DNA of 64,000 nt. Origin: a virus. The DNA lies in IMG/VR virus record IMGVR_UViG_3300021091_005099, positions 49,994 through 113,993 of that record; one strand, 5' to 3'. Below the pieces are notes generated by a model. It did no database searches. It saw nothing but the letters and a program-made list of their open reading frames with translations, and was not told the origin of the DNA. Both the position numbers and the translations under genes were made by a program. Shown here in pieces: positions 55,902-64,000 of the stretch (positions are counted from its first letter, which is position 1; the number at the start of each line of letters is the position of its first letter).

Positions 55902-57728
55902 TTATGAAGGACTACCTGAATCACCACCTCCAGCAGCGAGGTAGAGGACTGCAGACAGGAAGCTAGAATCTGCAAAGGTCACTGTGAATATAGCTGTTTT
56001 GCTGCCAGCAAAAAAAGGATTTATAGTCAGTATTAAAGTGCTTAATGATGTAATTTCTGTAGGGTTTCCGTTTACAACTTCTAAATTTCCGCTCAATGAA
56101 CCGCCGCTGATGTCACTGCTGATGATACCTGTGATGTTGTAAGCCAGTGACATATTTGCTATGCCTCTTGTGGCCAAAGTCACTTTCACCTTATTTCCTG
56201 CACCAACATACAGTGGGCTGCTGTAAGGAATATATTGCGTGCCGGTTCCGGTGGTATCCAGTGACAATCCCAACGTGGACCTCTGCGCGTCATTCTGCGG
56301 ACCCATTATGGTCACGCTGCGTGATATCACCGACCCGCCGATCGTGTCATCCAATGTTAATGTGAACGTTTTGCTTGTCTGACCGACATCGCCAGCGGTC
56401 AATGTCAGGGTTCCAGAAGCTGTGTTGTCTTGCCCCGGTCCAACATTTTCCGTGAGAGCGATAGTGCCTGTCAATGCAGCGCCGCCGATGTCAGCACTGG
56501 TAACTCCCGTGATGGTATAGGCCTTGGGAGTGAAGTCCACGCCCTGCACATAGAGAGAGAACTGAATGGATTCACCCTGATAGGCGATAAAAGTATTGGC
56601 CGAAAGGGAGGCAGCGACTGGCCAAGTAGGAACTGTGCCATTGGGCCTCAATACAGCTTTTATGGTACCACTATCCACAGTCACAAACGTTGGAGTGTAG
56701 TACTTGTTGCCTTTTCTGCCGCGTATGAATATAAAACCACCTGGCACGAAAGGTATTTGACAGAAACCCTGTTCATCCGAATAGCCCGTTGCCTTGGTGA
56801 TTGGAGTGTCACCTCGTCGCTCCACCGTAACCTTTACACGTGACTTAGGTGACTCACCTGGTGGGTTAGGCTGTATAAAGACAGTTGAATCGTCATTGTT
56901 TGAGGAATCATCATCACCTTCATAAACTTGGCATTCAAATGGAAGGCTTCCGTAAACCCTATCCAGATTCCACCAACTGAAACTGGTCACTGGAAATTCA
57001 AAAATATTTGTGCCAGGCACACGATATGCCGTGCCCTCCAAATCCCACACGCCTGTGGATTCATCCAATCTGTATGTGCCTATGGTATCTGTGCCAATCG
57101 GATCTGGATCCACTGGCAATCTCACAGTGGCTCCAACGGTTGGGTCGAGAGACAATTCATCGCCTGTGACGGGATCGGTAAGGTTAACATTCAAAAATCC
57201 AAAACTCTCAATGGGTTCCAAGGTGCCGCTGTCATCACCCACAAAGGATCCGGGAAAGATGTCTAAGCTGCCTGTATCACTGATGCTGACATTCGTCAAC
57301 TGCACAGAGGCGCTGCTGACCGGGTTGCCGGCGTCGTCCACTATGGCGCCCGCTGGGAATTCCACGGTGGCGTTGTTTTCTGCCCTGGCAGTGTTGGTCA
57401 CTGTATTGACTGTGCTGTCTGCGTCGGAGATCGTCTGTGTGCTCCGAATATTTGCTGCGCTGGCCATGGTTATTGACATCTGGATCACTCCCGAGACGTT
57501 GACCGCTGTCTTCGCGGTGACGTAGCCCGCCTTGGTGGCAGTGATCACCTGCTGTCCCTTAGGCAGCAGATAGGTTAGGTTTGTACCTGTGTTGTAAGTT
57601 AAACTGATGTTGGCATTGGCGCTTGTGGTAATCGTGACTCCGCTGAGTCCGTTGCCCGCATCGTCCACCACATCGAAAAACGATCCCTGCGTCCTCATTG
57701 CCAATACGCTCCTGCTGAAACCTGGCAT
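55902..57728 (-). CDS. Multi-domain Ig/CarboxypepD_reg-like appendage protein
   Basis: A 608-residue protein. The N-terminal SFFDVVDDAGNGLSGVTITT and TATKAGYVTAKTAVNVSG fit a carboxypeptidase-regulatory-like beta domain; AIVDDAGNPVSSASVQL and a second YTPTFVTVD region follow, then two Ig-like domains toward the C-terminus. It is likely a tail fibre or neck appendage. It overlaps none of its neighbours and starts 9 nt after the fibre gene at 57737. Confidence 0.75.
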   Translation of the reverse strand: MPGFSRSVLAMRTQGSFFDVVDDAGNGLSGVTITTSANANISLTYNTGTNLTYLLPKGQQVITATKAGYVTAKTAVNVSGVIQMSITMASAANIRSTQTISDADSTVNTVTNTARAENNATVEFPAGAIVDDAGNPVSSASVQLTNVSISDTGSLDIFPGSFVGDDSGTLEPIESFGFLNVNLTDPVTGDELSLDPTVGATVRLPVDPDPIGTDTIGTYRLDESTGVWDLEGTAYRVPGTNIFEFPVTSFSWWNLDRVYGSLPFECQVYEGDDDSSNNDDSTVFIQPNPPGESPKSRVKVTVERRGDTPITKATGYSDEQGFCQIPFVPGGFIFIRGRKGNKYYTPTFVTVDSGTIKAVLRPNGTVPTWPVAASLSANTFIAYQGESIQFSLYVQGVDFTPKAYTITGVTSADIGGAALTGTIALTENVGPGQDNTASGTLTLTAGDVGQTSKTFTLTLDDTIGGSVISRSVTIMGPQNDAQRSTLGLSLDTTGTGTQYIPYSSPLYVGAGNKVKVTLATRGIANMSLAYNITGIISSDISGGSLSGNLEVVNGNPTEITSLSTLILTINPFFAGSKTAIFTVTFADSSFLSAVLYLAAGGGDSGSPS

Positions 57729-57736
57729 CCTGCTCC

Positions 57737-59428
57737 CTATGAGTAGTCGTTGGCAATGTTCCCCAGGAACGCTGTACCGTCGTTGAATATGGACACAACG
57801 TCTATGGCGTTGGCCGCTGTGCTCAGCGTGGATGCAGCACTTGGAAATTTCACTGCTGTTGAAGCGTCTGTGCCAAAGGTGGCCGTGCGCAGGCCCGTGG
57901 CGTCCTGACGTATGATCAGGGTGACCCCACCGCCTGTGGGCAAGTTTGTTATTACAAATTCGGTGTTGGTGCCTAACGTTACTGTATGCACCGAAGCCAG
58001 CGAGCAGTCCACAGTGATGGTGCTGCTGGAAGTCAGTGAGTTAATGTCCTCTATGAAGCCCGCGTTGAACTTCACTGCGCTGTTCATGGCAATCTGTCCC
58101 GTGCCCTGTGTCTCAATTGTTAAGTCAGCATTGGAAGTTCTGCCTGTGATTGTATTAGTGTAAAAATTAGTAGCCACAGTAGCATTGTCCGTTAATATCC
58201 AGTTGGTCAATGTTTGATATCCATTCAGCGTGATGCTGCCCGTGCCGTTGCAGTCCAGTGTGATACCTTGATTGGTTGGGGTACTGATGGTGCTGCCTGC
58301 CATGGTCATTGACCCTATGATTGCAGAATATGGATTAGGTATGGATAGATCGCCACCCATGGTGATCTGTCCAGTGGTCATCGCTGACTGCACATCTACC
58401 ACTCCCGTGCCCTGCGCCAGTATCGCTAGGTTGGCGTTGGTGGCCGGTGATTGGATTCTGTCCGAATACACCGTGCCCTGCACAGTGGCGTCTCCTGTGG
58501 CGCTGAGGCTGGTGAAATTTCCTGCTGCTTTCACAGATAGACCAATGTCTGTGCCGTCGATGTTGCCGCCATTGATGTCAAAATTAGATCCTTCCACTTC
58601 CACAGAACCTGCTTCAAATTTTTTGCCCAGCGTGATGGTTTCTCCACCATTGCCTGTGTTGAAGGTAAGATAGGTGTTGCTGCCTTCTTTGATGGTCAAT
58701 GCAGTGGCTCTGTTGTCGGTCAATGCGATATTGATGTCATTGCCGCTGGCACTGATCGTGGCAGTGCTGAGATCACCTGTGACGTTACCTGTTACATTAC
58801 CTGTGACATTACCTGTGACATTGCCTGTCACATTGCCCGTCACTGCTCCTGTTAAATCTCCTGTCACTGATGTCGTGGTCAACACACCCGTGAATGGATT
58901 GTATGTGAATTCTGTGTCGGTTCTCGGCGAAAGATTTCCTGTGGCGGCGCTCACGAACAGAGGGAATCTCGTGGCATTGGTTGTGTTGTCTGCTGTCAAT
59001 GTCACCGCGGATGAATATGTGGCAGTGTCAGCATTGCCCGTCACGTTGCCTGTCACATTGCCTGTCAAAGGTCCTGCGAATGATGTGGCAGTCACGGCAC
59101 CTGTTATGCCCACCGCGCCGGTGATTGTGGTTGCTCCGGTGATGTTGGTAGCCGCCTGCAATTCTATGGTGGCTGCACCCATAGGATTCAAAATTATATT
59201 AGCATTTGATGATGTCGTGATTTCACTATTTTCAATAATGATATTATTGATGGTGGTCAGGCCATTGATGGTTGGGGTGGTTATCTGCGGCGAAGTGAAT
59301 GTATCCGCTGAGCTGTCATCCCCGTATAATTCTGCGAAATTGTCGTTAATTTTTTGGAATGCTGTGCGTAATGGATCACCCGTGCCGTCGTTTGCCGTGG
59401 ATCCTATGTTGATTATCTGCTTTGCCAT
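57737..59428 (-). CDS. Tail fibre-type protein with GNVTGNVTG repeat
   Basis: A 563-residue protein. The N-terminal NDGTGDPLRTAFQKINDNFA is shared with the 1350-residue fibre. A run of GNVT repeats (about residues 190-215, DNA 58775-58846) and a second short run lie in a Gly/Thr-rich beta-helix-like shaft. The C-terminal 80 residues form a distinct domain (TFGTDASTAVKFPSAASTLS). A CATAAATA element lies 6 nt upstream. Receptor-binding function is likely. Confidence 0.8.
   Translation of the reverse strand: MAKQIINIGSTANDGTGDPLRTAFQKINDNFAELYGDDSSADTFTSPQITTPTINGLTTINNIIIENSEITTSSNANIILNPMGAATIELQAATNITGATTITGAVGITGAVTATSFAGPLTGNVTGNVTGNADTATYSSAVTLTADNTTNATRFPLFVSAATGNLSPRTDTEFTYNPFTGVLTTTSVTGDLTGAVTGNVTGNVTGNVTGNVTGNVTGDLSTATISASGNDINIALTDNRATALTIKEGSNTYLTFNTGNGGETITLGKKFEAGSVEVEGSNFDINGGNIDGTDIGLSVKAAGNFTSLSATGDATVQGTVYSDRIQSPATNANLAILAQGTGVVDVQSAMTTGQITMGGDLSIPNPYSAIIGSMTMAGSTISTPTNQGITLDCNGTGSITLNGYQTLTNWILTDNATVATNFYTNTITGRTSNADLTIETQGTGQIAMNSAVKFNAGFIEDINSLTSSSTITVDCSLASVHTVTLGTNTEFVITNLPTGGGVTLIIRQDATGLRTATFGTDASTAVKFPSAASTLSTAANAIDVVSIFNDGTAFLGNIANDYS
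58775..58846 (-). repeat. Six 12-bp tandem units coding GNVT
   Basis: Consecutive variants of acctgtgacatt on the plus strand, encoding Asn-Val-Thr-Gly in the fibre. A related three-unit run occurs at 59036-59071. Because units are multiples of 3, unit gain or loss keeps frame and changes shaft length. Confidence 0.85.
59036..59071 (-). repeat. Three 12-bp units related to the 58.8-kb repeat
   Basis: gcccgtcacgtt, gcctgtcacatt and gcctgtcaaagg on the plus strand, encoding a second short GNVTGN-type stretch of the same fibre. Confidence 0.7.
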
Positions 59429-59434
59429 ACTGAT

Positions 59435-59442
59435 TATTTATG
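59435..59442 (-). promoter_or_regulatory. Late promoter CATAAATA, 6 nt before ATG 59428
   Basis: The predicted start point is about 1 nt before the ATG. Confidence 0.65.
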
Positions 59443-59486
59443 GATATTTTTATAAACCAAATGTGATTTATGTGCTGCTATAAACG

Positions 59487-62400
59487 TTAGGATATCACGA
59501 TCCTGTCGGTCATCCTTCTCCAATTGGTGCCATCATAGAATACGGGTTGTGCACCACCTGTTTCATCTGTGCAATATGCCAACGTACCAGCTGCTGGAGT
59601 TAACACTGATAACTGTGCCACGGTTCGATTGTATAATGTGAACAAACCACCCATGGTCAAATTGTCCGAAATCTGCATAGAGTCATTGATCTGTATGGTG
59701 GAACCGTCGCCGGAACTGATGGTGTTGGTGTCGATGGTGTCCACGCTCAATGAGCCGGATATGTTAACCGCATCATTTATTGTGATGGCGGAAGAATCTG
59801 GACTTGATATATTGTTGACAAATAAATCGGATGCAACATTTATGCTAGACTCTCCCACTAGAACATTGTCTTTGCCACCGATCAACGTAATTAAAATTTC
59901 TCTACCTTCTGCCACTGTGGTAGAATAACTAATCGCTGCTCCAGTGGAATATGTGCCATTGAAAGTTAGGACCTTTGCAGAACCAGATGTGTTTTCTACT
60001 TTCATAGTTTTGACAGTGGAGAATGTGTAATTGGTCAATGTACAAGTGATGTCTGCATTGAACCATAACTCAAAATGCCTGCCAGAACTCATGTTGATGG
60101 TTTGATTGGTGCTGACCGGCGATCCCGAACTGCCAAATTGCACTACTGTTCCGGTGATGTCATTTGCAAATAAATTGGCATTACACTCAACATTATCCAA
60201 TATCTGTATAGCGGAAGAATCATTGGAACTGATGGTGTTGACAAAAAGTTGAGATTTGACTTCTAGGTCATCATTGATCGTGACCGATGATGAATCGCCG
60301 GAACTGATCGCGTTGGTCACCACAGATGGTGTAACCAAAGAAGTGTTGGCTGTCAGTGTGCCGCTCACGTTCACGGCATCATTGATCTGTATCGCAGATG
60401 AATCCGCGGAACTGATGTTGTTGAGTTCCACAGTGTCCACGTACAGCGTATCGTCTATGACCACTTTACCTGTGCCGGACGTGCTTAATGTTAAATTCTC
60501 ATCGCTTCTCTCTGCGCTGATGGATGAGTCTTTGATGGTTAATCCTCCTAGATAGTTTGTCCAATCCGGAGAATCTATATAGATACCGTAATTATTGTCG
60601 GCCTCTGATACATTATTTGCCCTGAAGGCATAATAGTTATCCACTTGTGTGGTACCATTAGAAACGTAATTTCCGTTAGCAAGGAAAGCCACTATATCGT
60701 CAACGGTAGTGCTACCACCTTGAAATCCAAGATTGAATGATACTTGTGCACCATTCATAGCGTCAAAATTTAAAGTAGTGTTAGCTGCAACCGTATGGCA
60801 AGAAACATGCAAGCTCAATATCGCTGTTTCTGATATGTAGCCCTGGTTTAAACTATTGGTATTTTTAAAACAATTTTTTATTCCCATGGCAATCGGACCA
60901 CCTGAATAGCTTCTTGCAATACCTGAATTTCTCGAACTGCTATCTAAAGGGATGTCGGTTTCTGATACCAACGCACGACCAAAAACTTCCGTCCATAATT
61001 CTGTTTGATGTCCACGCCAATTTAAATCAGTGCCATCGTCGGGGTCCGCACCAAGCAATTGAATACTTGTGCTGGTGGAATTACCATACAGTCTCTCTGC
61101 ACCGGCTCCCATGGTGTATGCATACTGTGACAATGATGAAAGACCATATTCAAATGGAGGTTGGTAACCAGCACTCCTTACAGAGGTGAAGCTTGTGTTT
61201 CCAATTTTTAGATACCCGTCCTGGGAAGGAGATATCTCTATCTTGCCGGATGATCCTTCCTCCATGGTAATGTATCCATTCTGTATGGTAGGATTTTCTG
61301 AATTAGTTTGCAACGTTAAATTACCAGTACCATTGGAAGTTATGGTCACTGCCGTGTTGACATCTCCAACCCTGATGATATCAGCATCCAGATTGATATT
61401 GCCCACTCCGTTGGGCGAAATGGTCAGGTCTGCGTTGGTGGGACCTGTGGTGATGGTCTGTCCCTCTATCACTAGATCTCCTATGCTGCCTCCCCCTCCC
61501 CCCGAGGCGCTGATGGTGATGACGTCTCCGCTCACTGCCGTGGATATGCCCACACCTCCCGCAATTTTCAAAGTCTCGCCTGCGTTGAAGGTGGTGCCGG
61601 TCGAGTCATCTCCCACCACTGTCATTATGTTGCTGGTGACAGCATTCAAGCTGGATGTGGTTGCATATGGTGTTAAATCTGGTCCTGTTATCGTTACCAC
61701 AGAATCTCCGGTGGCCGAGGAATCGTCCGCCACCGAAACAGTGACGTTGCTGCTGCCTTGGATTACCAATGTCTCTCCCGGAGAGATTGTGGTACCCGTG
61801 GAATCATCCCCTACCACTCCGATTGGAGCGGCGGTTGTCATTACTGTGTTATCAGGAAATACTATCTCCGCAGCCTCTTGCAGATAGACATTATCAAAAA
61901 ATATACTTTCGTTATTGGCTGTGAATGTTCCATTGGCAGTGATAGTTCCCAAGGATGTCAAGTTGTCACTGATAGATCCATCGGTCATCACTGTGCCTAA
62001 AATTCCTGCATAAGGTAATGTACAAAGAGTGGTTATGGGGTCACCAGTTCTAAATGCTACAACATTGTCTGTAGCAGCAACTGATAATCCAGATCCACCA
62101 TTGGTCAATGTGAGTTGCAGAAGTTCTCCTGCAGAGTTATACACATGACTGAATGTGGCCGGGGTAAACGAAAGCTCGCCAGAAGGATACGGATCTCCTA
62201 CCTGCCATCCAGCCCATGCTCCACCACCTGCTACTGCAGTTTGTATATAAAGGTAAGTGTGATGATCATAAAACACTGTGTTAGCATCGAATAAAAACGC
62301 TGTGCCGGTGTTGTCAAGACCATTGACTGGTAGATCTGATTCATCAAATAAAACAATGCTGCTCAGTCCCTGCGTGCCTCGGAATCCACCTGGCAAGTTG

Positions 62401-63539
62401 AGCACTCCTCCGCTCTGAGTGATAGCTGCTCCATCAAAATCCAGAGATCCCGGACCAAGATATAGGGTGTGCCATCTTTTAGTGGTGCTGCCCAGGTATT
62501 GGGTATTATTGGTATTGGGCAACAGATCGCCTGACTTCAAAACTAAATCACCCGTGCCCGCTGGGCTCAACTCCATGTCTGCGTTGGAACTGGTGGTACT
62601 TAACTTGTTGCCAGAGAAAGTGAAATCTCCCAAGTCTGCTGCGGCTCCGGTTATGGTCAGGGTGTCACCTGATACCGCCGTGGTCACTGTGCCCGATCCC
62701 GCTATCTTGAATGTCTCTCCCAGGGTGACTGCAGTGCCTGTGCTGTCATCTCCCACGAAGCTGATGTTGTTGGCGAAAGCTCCTGACGCCACGTAACCTT
62801 CGAGATAGCTCTTGCTGACTGCATCATTGTCGTCCGATGGCGCTGCCACGTTTTTTATCCTGGCACCATCAACGTCGATGGCACCTGTGCCTGAAGTGGA
62901 CAATATTATGTCCGAATTGGAGTTGTATGCCAATATCTGATTGTCGTTTATGTTCAGCTCTGAGGTGTTGACAGTTTCCGATTCCAGAGTGCTAGCGGTC
63001 ACAGTGCCACTTACATTAAGGCTGTCGCCCACCTGGATGGCAGAGGAATCCTCCGAACTCAATGTGTTGGTTATCACGCCAGTGGATTTGACCGAGCCCG
63101 CGACTTCCAAGCCGTCGTTGATCACTATGATGGATGAATCATCGCTCTGTATAACATTGGTAACCACTGTGGGCGCAGATAGCGTGCCGGCGAAATTGGC
63201 GGCCCCTGTCACTGCCAATGATTCATCGATGGTTATGCTGGTGCTGTCATCTGAGCTGATCACGTTGTCTGTGATTCGAATATTTTTCAGCAACACCGAT
63301 CCGGTGCCATTGGGCTGCAGGCTGACGTTGCCGTTGGTTAGGCTAGTGGTCAATATGAAATTTCGTAGGTCTAGATCGCCGCCCAGCTGCGGAGTGATGT
63401 CCTCCACCAGGTCATTGGCCTCAGCGGTGGTTCCGTAAAGCTCGGTGAAATTGGTGTTGATCTTCTGCATCGCCGTGCGAAGATCATCACCCGTCCCGTC
63501 GTTTGCATTTGCTCCTACATTTATGTTGAGTCGTACCAT
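59487..63539 (-). CDS. 1350-residue repetitive tail fibre
   Basis: A 1350-residue protein. The N-terminal NDGTGDDLRTAMQKINTNFT is shared with the 563-residue fibre and probably anchors it to the tail. Much of the length is repeats of the form ISS-DSSAIQINDxVNVSG, typical of a triple-stranded beta shaft. The C-terminal end (YCTDETGGAQPVFYDGTNWR) is a compact beta domain common at the tips of phage fibres. A GGTAAATA element lies 6 nt upstream. Confidence 0.85.
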   Translation of the reverse strand: MVRLNINVGANANDGTGDDLRTAMQKINTNFTELYGTTAEANDLVEDITPQLGGDLDLRNFILTTSLTNGNVSLQPNGTGSVLLKNIRITDNVISSDDSTSITIDESLAVTGAANFAGTLSAPTVVTNVIQSDDSSIIVINDGLEVAGSVKSTGVITNTLSSEDSSAIQVGDSLNVSGTVTASTLESETVNTSELNINDNQILAYNSNSDIILSTSGTGAIDVDGARIKNVAAPSDDNDAVSKSYLEGYVASGAFANNISFVGDDSTGTAVTLGETFKIAGSGTVTTAVSGDTLTITGAAADLGDFTFSGNKLSTTSSNADMELSPAGTGDLVLKSGDLLPNTNNTQYLGSTTKRWHTLYLGPGSLDFDGAAITQSGGVLNLPGGFRGTQGLSSIVLFDESDLPVNGLDNTGTAFLFDANTVFYDHHTYLYIQTAVAGGGAWAGWQVGDPYPSGELSFTPATFSHVYNSAGELLQLTLTNGGSGLSVAATDNVVAFRTGDPITTLCTLPYAGILGTVMTDGSISDNLTSLGTITANGTFTANNESIFFDNVYLQEAAEIVFPDNTVMTTAAPIGVVGDDSTGTTISPGETLVIQGSSNVTVSVADDSSATGDSVVTITGPDLTPYATTSSLNAVTSNIMTVVGDDSTGTTFNAGETLKIAGGVGISTAVSGDVITISASGGGGGSIGDLVIEGQTITTGPTNADLTISPNGVGNINLDADIIRVGDVNTAVTITSNGTGNLTLQTNSENPTIQNGYITMEEGSSGKIEISPSQDGYLKIGNTSFTSVRSAGYQPPFEYGLSSLSQYAYTMGAGAERLYGNSTSTSIQLLGADPDDGTDLNWRGHQTELWTEVFGRALVSETDIPLDSSSRNSGIARSYSGGPIAMGIKNCFKNTNSLNQGYISETAILSLHVSCHTVAANTTLNFDAMNGAQVSFNLGFQGGSTTVDDIVAFLANGNYVSNGTTQVDNYYAFRANNVSEADNNYGIYIDSPDWTNYLGGLTIKDSSISAERSDENLTLSTSGTGKVVIDDTLYVDTVELNNISSADSSAIQINDAVNVSGTLTANTSLVTPSVVTNAISSGDSSSVTINDDLEVKSQLFVNTISSNDSSAIQILDNVECNANLFANDITGTVVQFGSSGSPVSTNQTINMSSGRHFELWFNADITCTLTNYTFSTVKTMKVENTSGSAKVLTFNGTYSTGAAISYSTTVAEGREILITLIGGKDNVLVGESSINVASDLFVNNISSPDSSAITINDAVNISGSLSVDTIDTNTISSGDGSTIQINDSMQISDNLTMGGLFTLYNRTVAQLSVLTPAAGTLAYCTDETGGAQPVFYDGTNWRRMTDRIVIS

Positions 63540-63545
63540 TTGCTG

Positions 63546-63553
63546 TATTTACC
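63546..63553 (-). promoter_or_regulatory. Late-like element GGTAAATA before ATG 63539
   Basis: A variant of NATAAATA with a 6-nt spacer; predicted start about 1 nt before the ATG. Confidence 0.45.
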
Positions 63554-63602
63554 GTTTTTTATCAAGACAAAACCACTTATTTTATAGTGTTTTACCTGCT
63601 GA

Positions 63603-63704
63603 CTAGTTCCATTGCGAAGTGGGAGTGCCCAGCATCTGGAAAATCAGATAGGCCTGGGTCCAGCTGGTCCAAGTGGACAGCGGCTTGGCAGCCACATTAG
63701 ACAT
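63603..63704 (-). CDS. Possible 33-residue peptide
   Basis: A short ORF MSNVAAKPLSTWTSWTQAYL ending PTSQWN between the partial LamG gene and the large fibre. There is no clear ribosome site, and the frame continues open upstream, so it may be chance or a remnant. Included at low confidence. Confidence 0.3.
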   Translation of the reverse strand: MSNVAAKPLSTWTSWTQAYLIFQMLGTPTSQWN

Positions 63705-63744
63705 ACCATATAAAGCATTAGATGCGGGTTTACACCGGAGAACT

Positions 63745-64000
63745 TCATACTCCGTACCTCCAGGCCACGCTGTTGAAATTCTGTTGGATCTCGGCCTGCG
63801 ATAACGCACGATTGTAAATCTTGCACAGTGCCCAATCCCCAGCAAGGGCAGAACCATCGCCCATGTTGGTGAAGTCTGCCACCATCAATGCATAGTATAA
63901 TTGAGGAGCACCGTTCTCCCATGGCACGAGTCTGGTCACGCTGGTGCTGGTAGTGGTAGATCCATTGATATACCCACGCAGGGTCGTGGTGGCATGGTCG
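63745..64000 (-). CDS. LamG-like jelly-roll C-terminus, N-terminus cut by window edge
   Basis: The frame is open to the right edge and ends in GDWALCKIYNRALSQAEIQQ then NFNSVAWRYGV. The KIYNRALSxxEIxQNFN pattern is typical of the last strand of LamG/concanavalin-like sugar-binding domains. The visible part begins HATTTLRGYINGSTTTSTSV. It is likely another fibre or appendage protein whose main part lies beyond the window. Confidence 0.72.
   Translation of the reverse strand, partial: DHATTTLRGYINGSTTTSTSVTRLVPWENGAPQLYYALMVADFTNMGDGSALAGDWALCKIYNRALSQAEIQQNFNSVAWRYGV

Noticed and set aside
58775-58846. Tandem 12-bp units as a CRISPR array
   Set aside because: The units are contiguous without spacers and code in frame within a fibre protein.
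58674-59483. Long plus-strand open frames opposite the fibre genes
   Set aside because: They are antisense shadows of repetitive Gly/Thr/Val codons; the minus-strand frames have promoters, sensible proteins and neighbours.
63569-63593. AAAAC/GTTTT hairpin before the large fibre gene as a terminator
   Set aside because: The stem has a bulge, is AT-rich and lacks a following T-run on the minus strand.
1-64000. tRNA genes, integrase, transposons
   Set aside because: Gaps between genes are too short for most tRNAs and none of the intergenic sequences shows a cloverleaf; no recombinase or transposase motif was seen.

Overview
The window is a slice of a large, tightly packed tailed-phage genome of the T4-like contractile-tail group, of the kind found in marine bacteria. 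The evidence is a T4-type replication set (B-family DNA polymerase gp43, sliding clamp gp45, clamp-loader ATPase gp44, a 5'-nuclease of the Rnh group, a DsbA-like small DNA-binding protein) together with accessory genes typical of marine T4-like phages (PhoH, SpeD, GroES-like co-chaperonin, peptide deformylase, MoxR/VWA pair). No photosynthesis genes, tRNA genes, integrase or CRISPR array are seen. The host cannot be named from this sequence. Base composition is mixed: moderately GC-balanced core genes are interrupted by distinctly AT-rich single genes or pairs.

Almost everything is on the minus strand, so transcription runs from high to low coordinates. Only two genes are on the plus strand: a short DegT-like protein (43.7 kb) and PhoH (45.7 kb). 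From right to left: 52.7-64 kb holds long repetitive tail-fibre or appendage proteins; 50.2-52.7 kb holds a co-chaperonin, a Pol III alpha-like fragment and small conserved genes; 47.6-50.4 kb is an AT-rich island (nitroreductase, PP-loop enzyme, unknown partner); 44.4-47.6 kb has gp44 and PhoH; 41.5-43.7 kb looks like a lysis-accessory cassette (holin-like, spanin-like, lipoproteins); 37.7-41.4 kb has ClpA, peptide deformylase and DnaJ; 23.3-36.8 kb has many small basic proteins and enzymes (Dps, flavin reductase, radical SAM, GH19 endolysin, nucleotidylyltransferase-HAD fusion, SpeD); 16.9-21.8 kb has gp45, a methyltransferase, gp43 and DsbA-like; 6.5-16.9 kb has a guanine-centred metabolic operon; 1-6.5 kb has the 5'-nuclease, the MoxR-VWA pair and conserved small genes.

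The main system proposed is a 7-deazaguanine route dispersed through 6.5-16.9 kb: GTP cyclohydrolase I (FolE), a QueD-like PTPS-fold protein, QueE, a YhhQ-type precursor transporter, and a tRNA-guanine-transglycosylase-like protein resembling DpdA whose start codon overlaps the stop codon of the sliding clamp. GMP reductase, a phosphoribosyltransferase, GalE and a glycosyltransferase lie in the same gene string. This suggests replication-linked replacement of guanine in the phage DNA; no QueC is present in the window.

Two further patterns run across the window. First, NATAAATA-type late promoters and several sigma70-type promoters sit so close to start codons that the predicted transcripts begin 0-3 nt before the ATG, which implies leaderless messages. 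Second, a set of proteins between 25 and 34.5 kb begins with short tags (MRYYEFISE, MVRAHQFISE, MKIREITE, MLLKELFE and similar) that resemble the T4 capsid-targeting sequence cleaved by the gp21 protease, which suggests proteins packaged inside the capsid. Several small genes under 60 codons were recovered by reading overlaps and gaps by eye.
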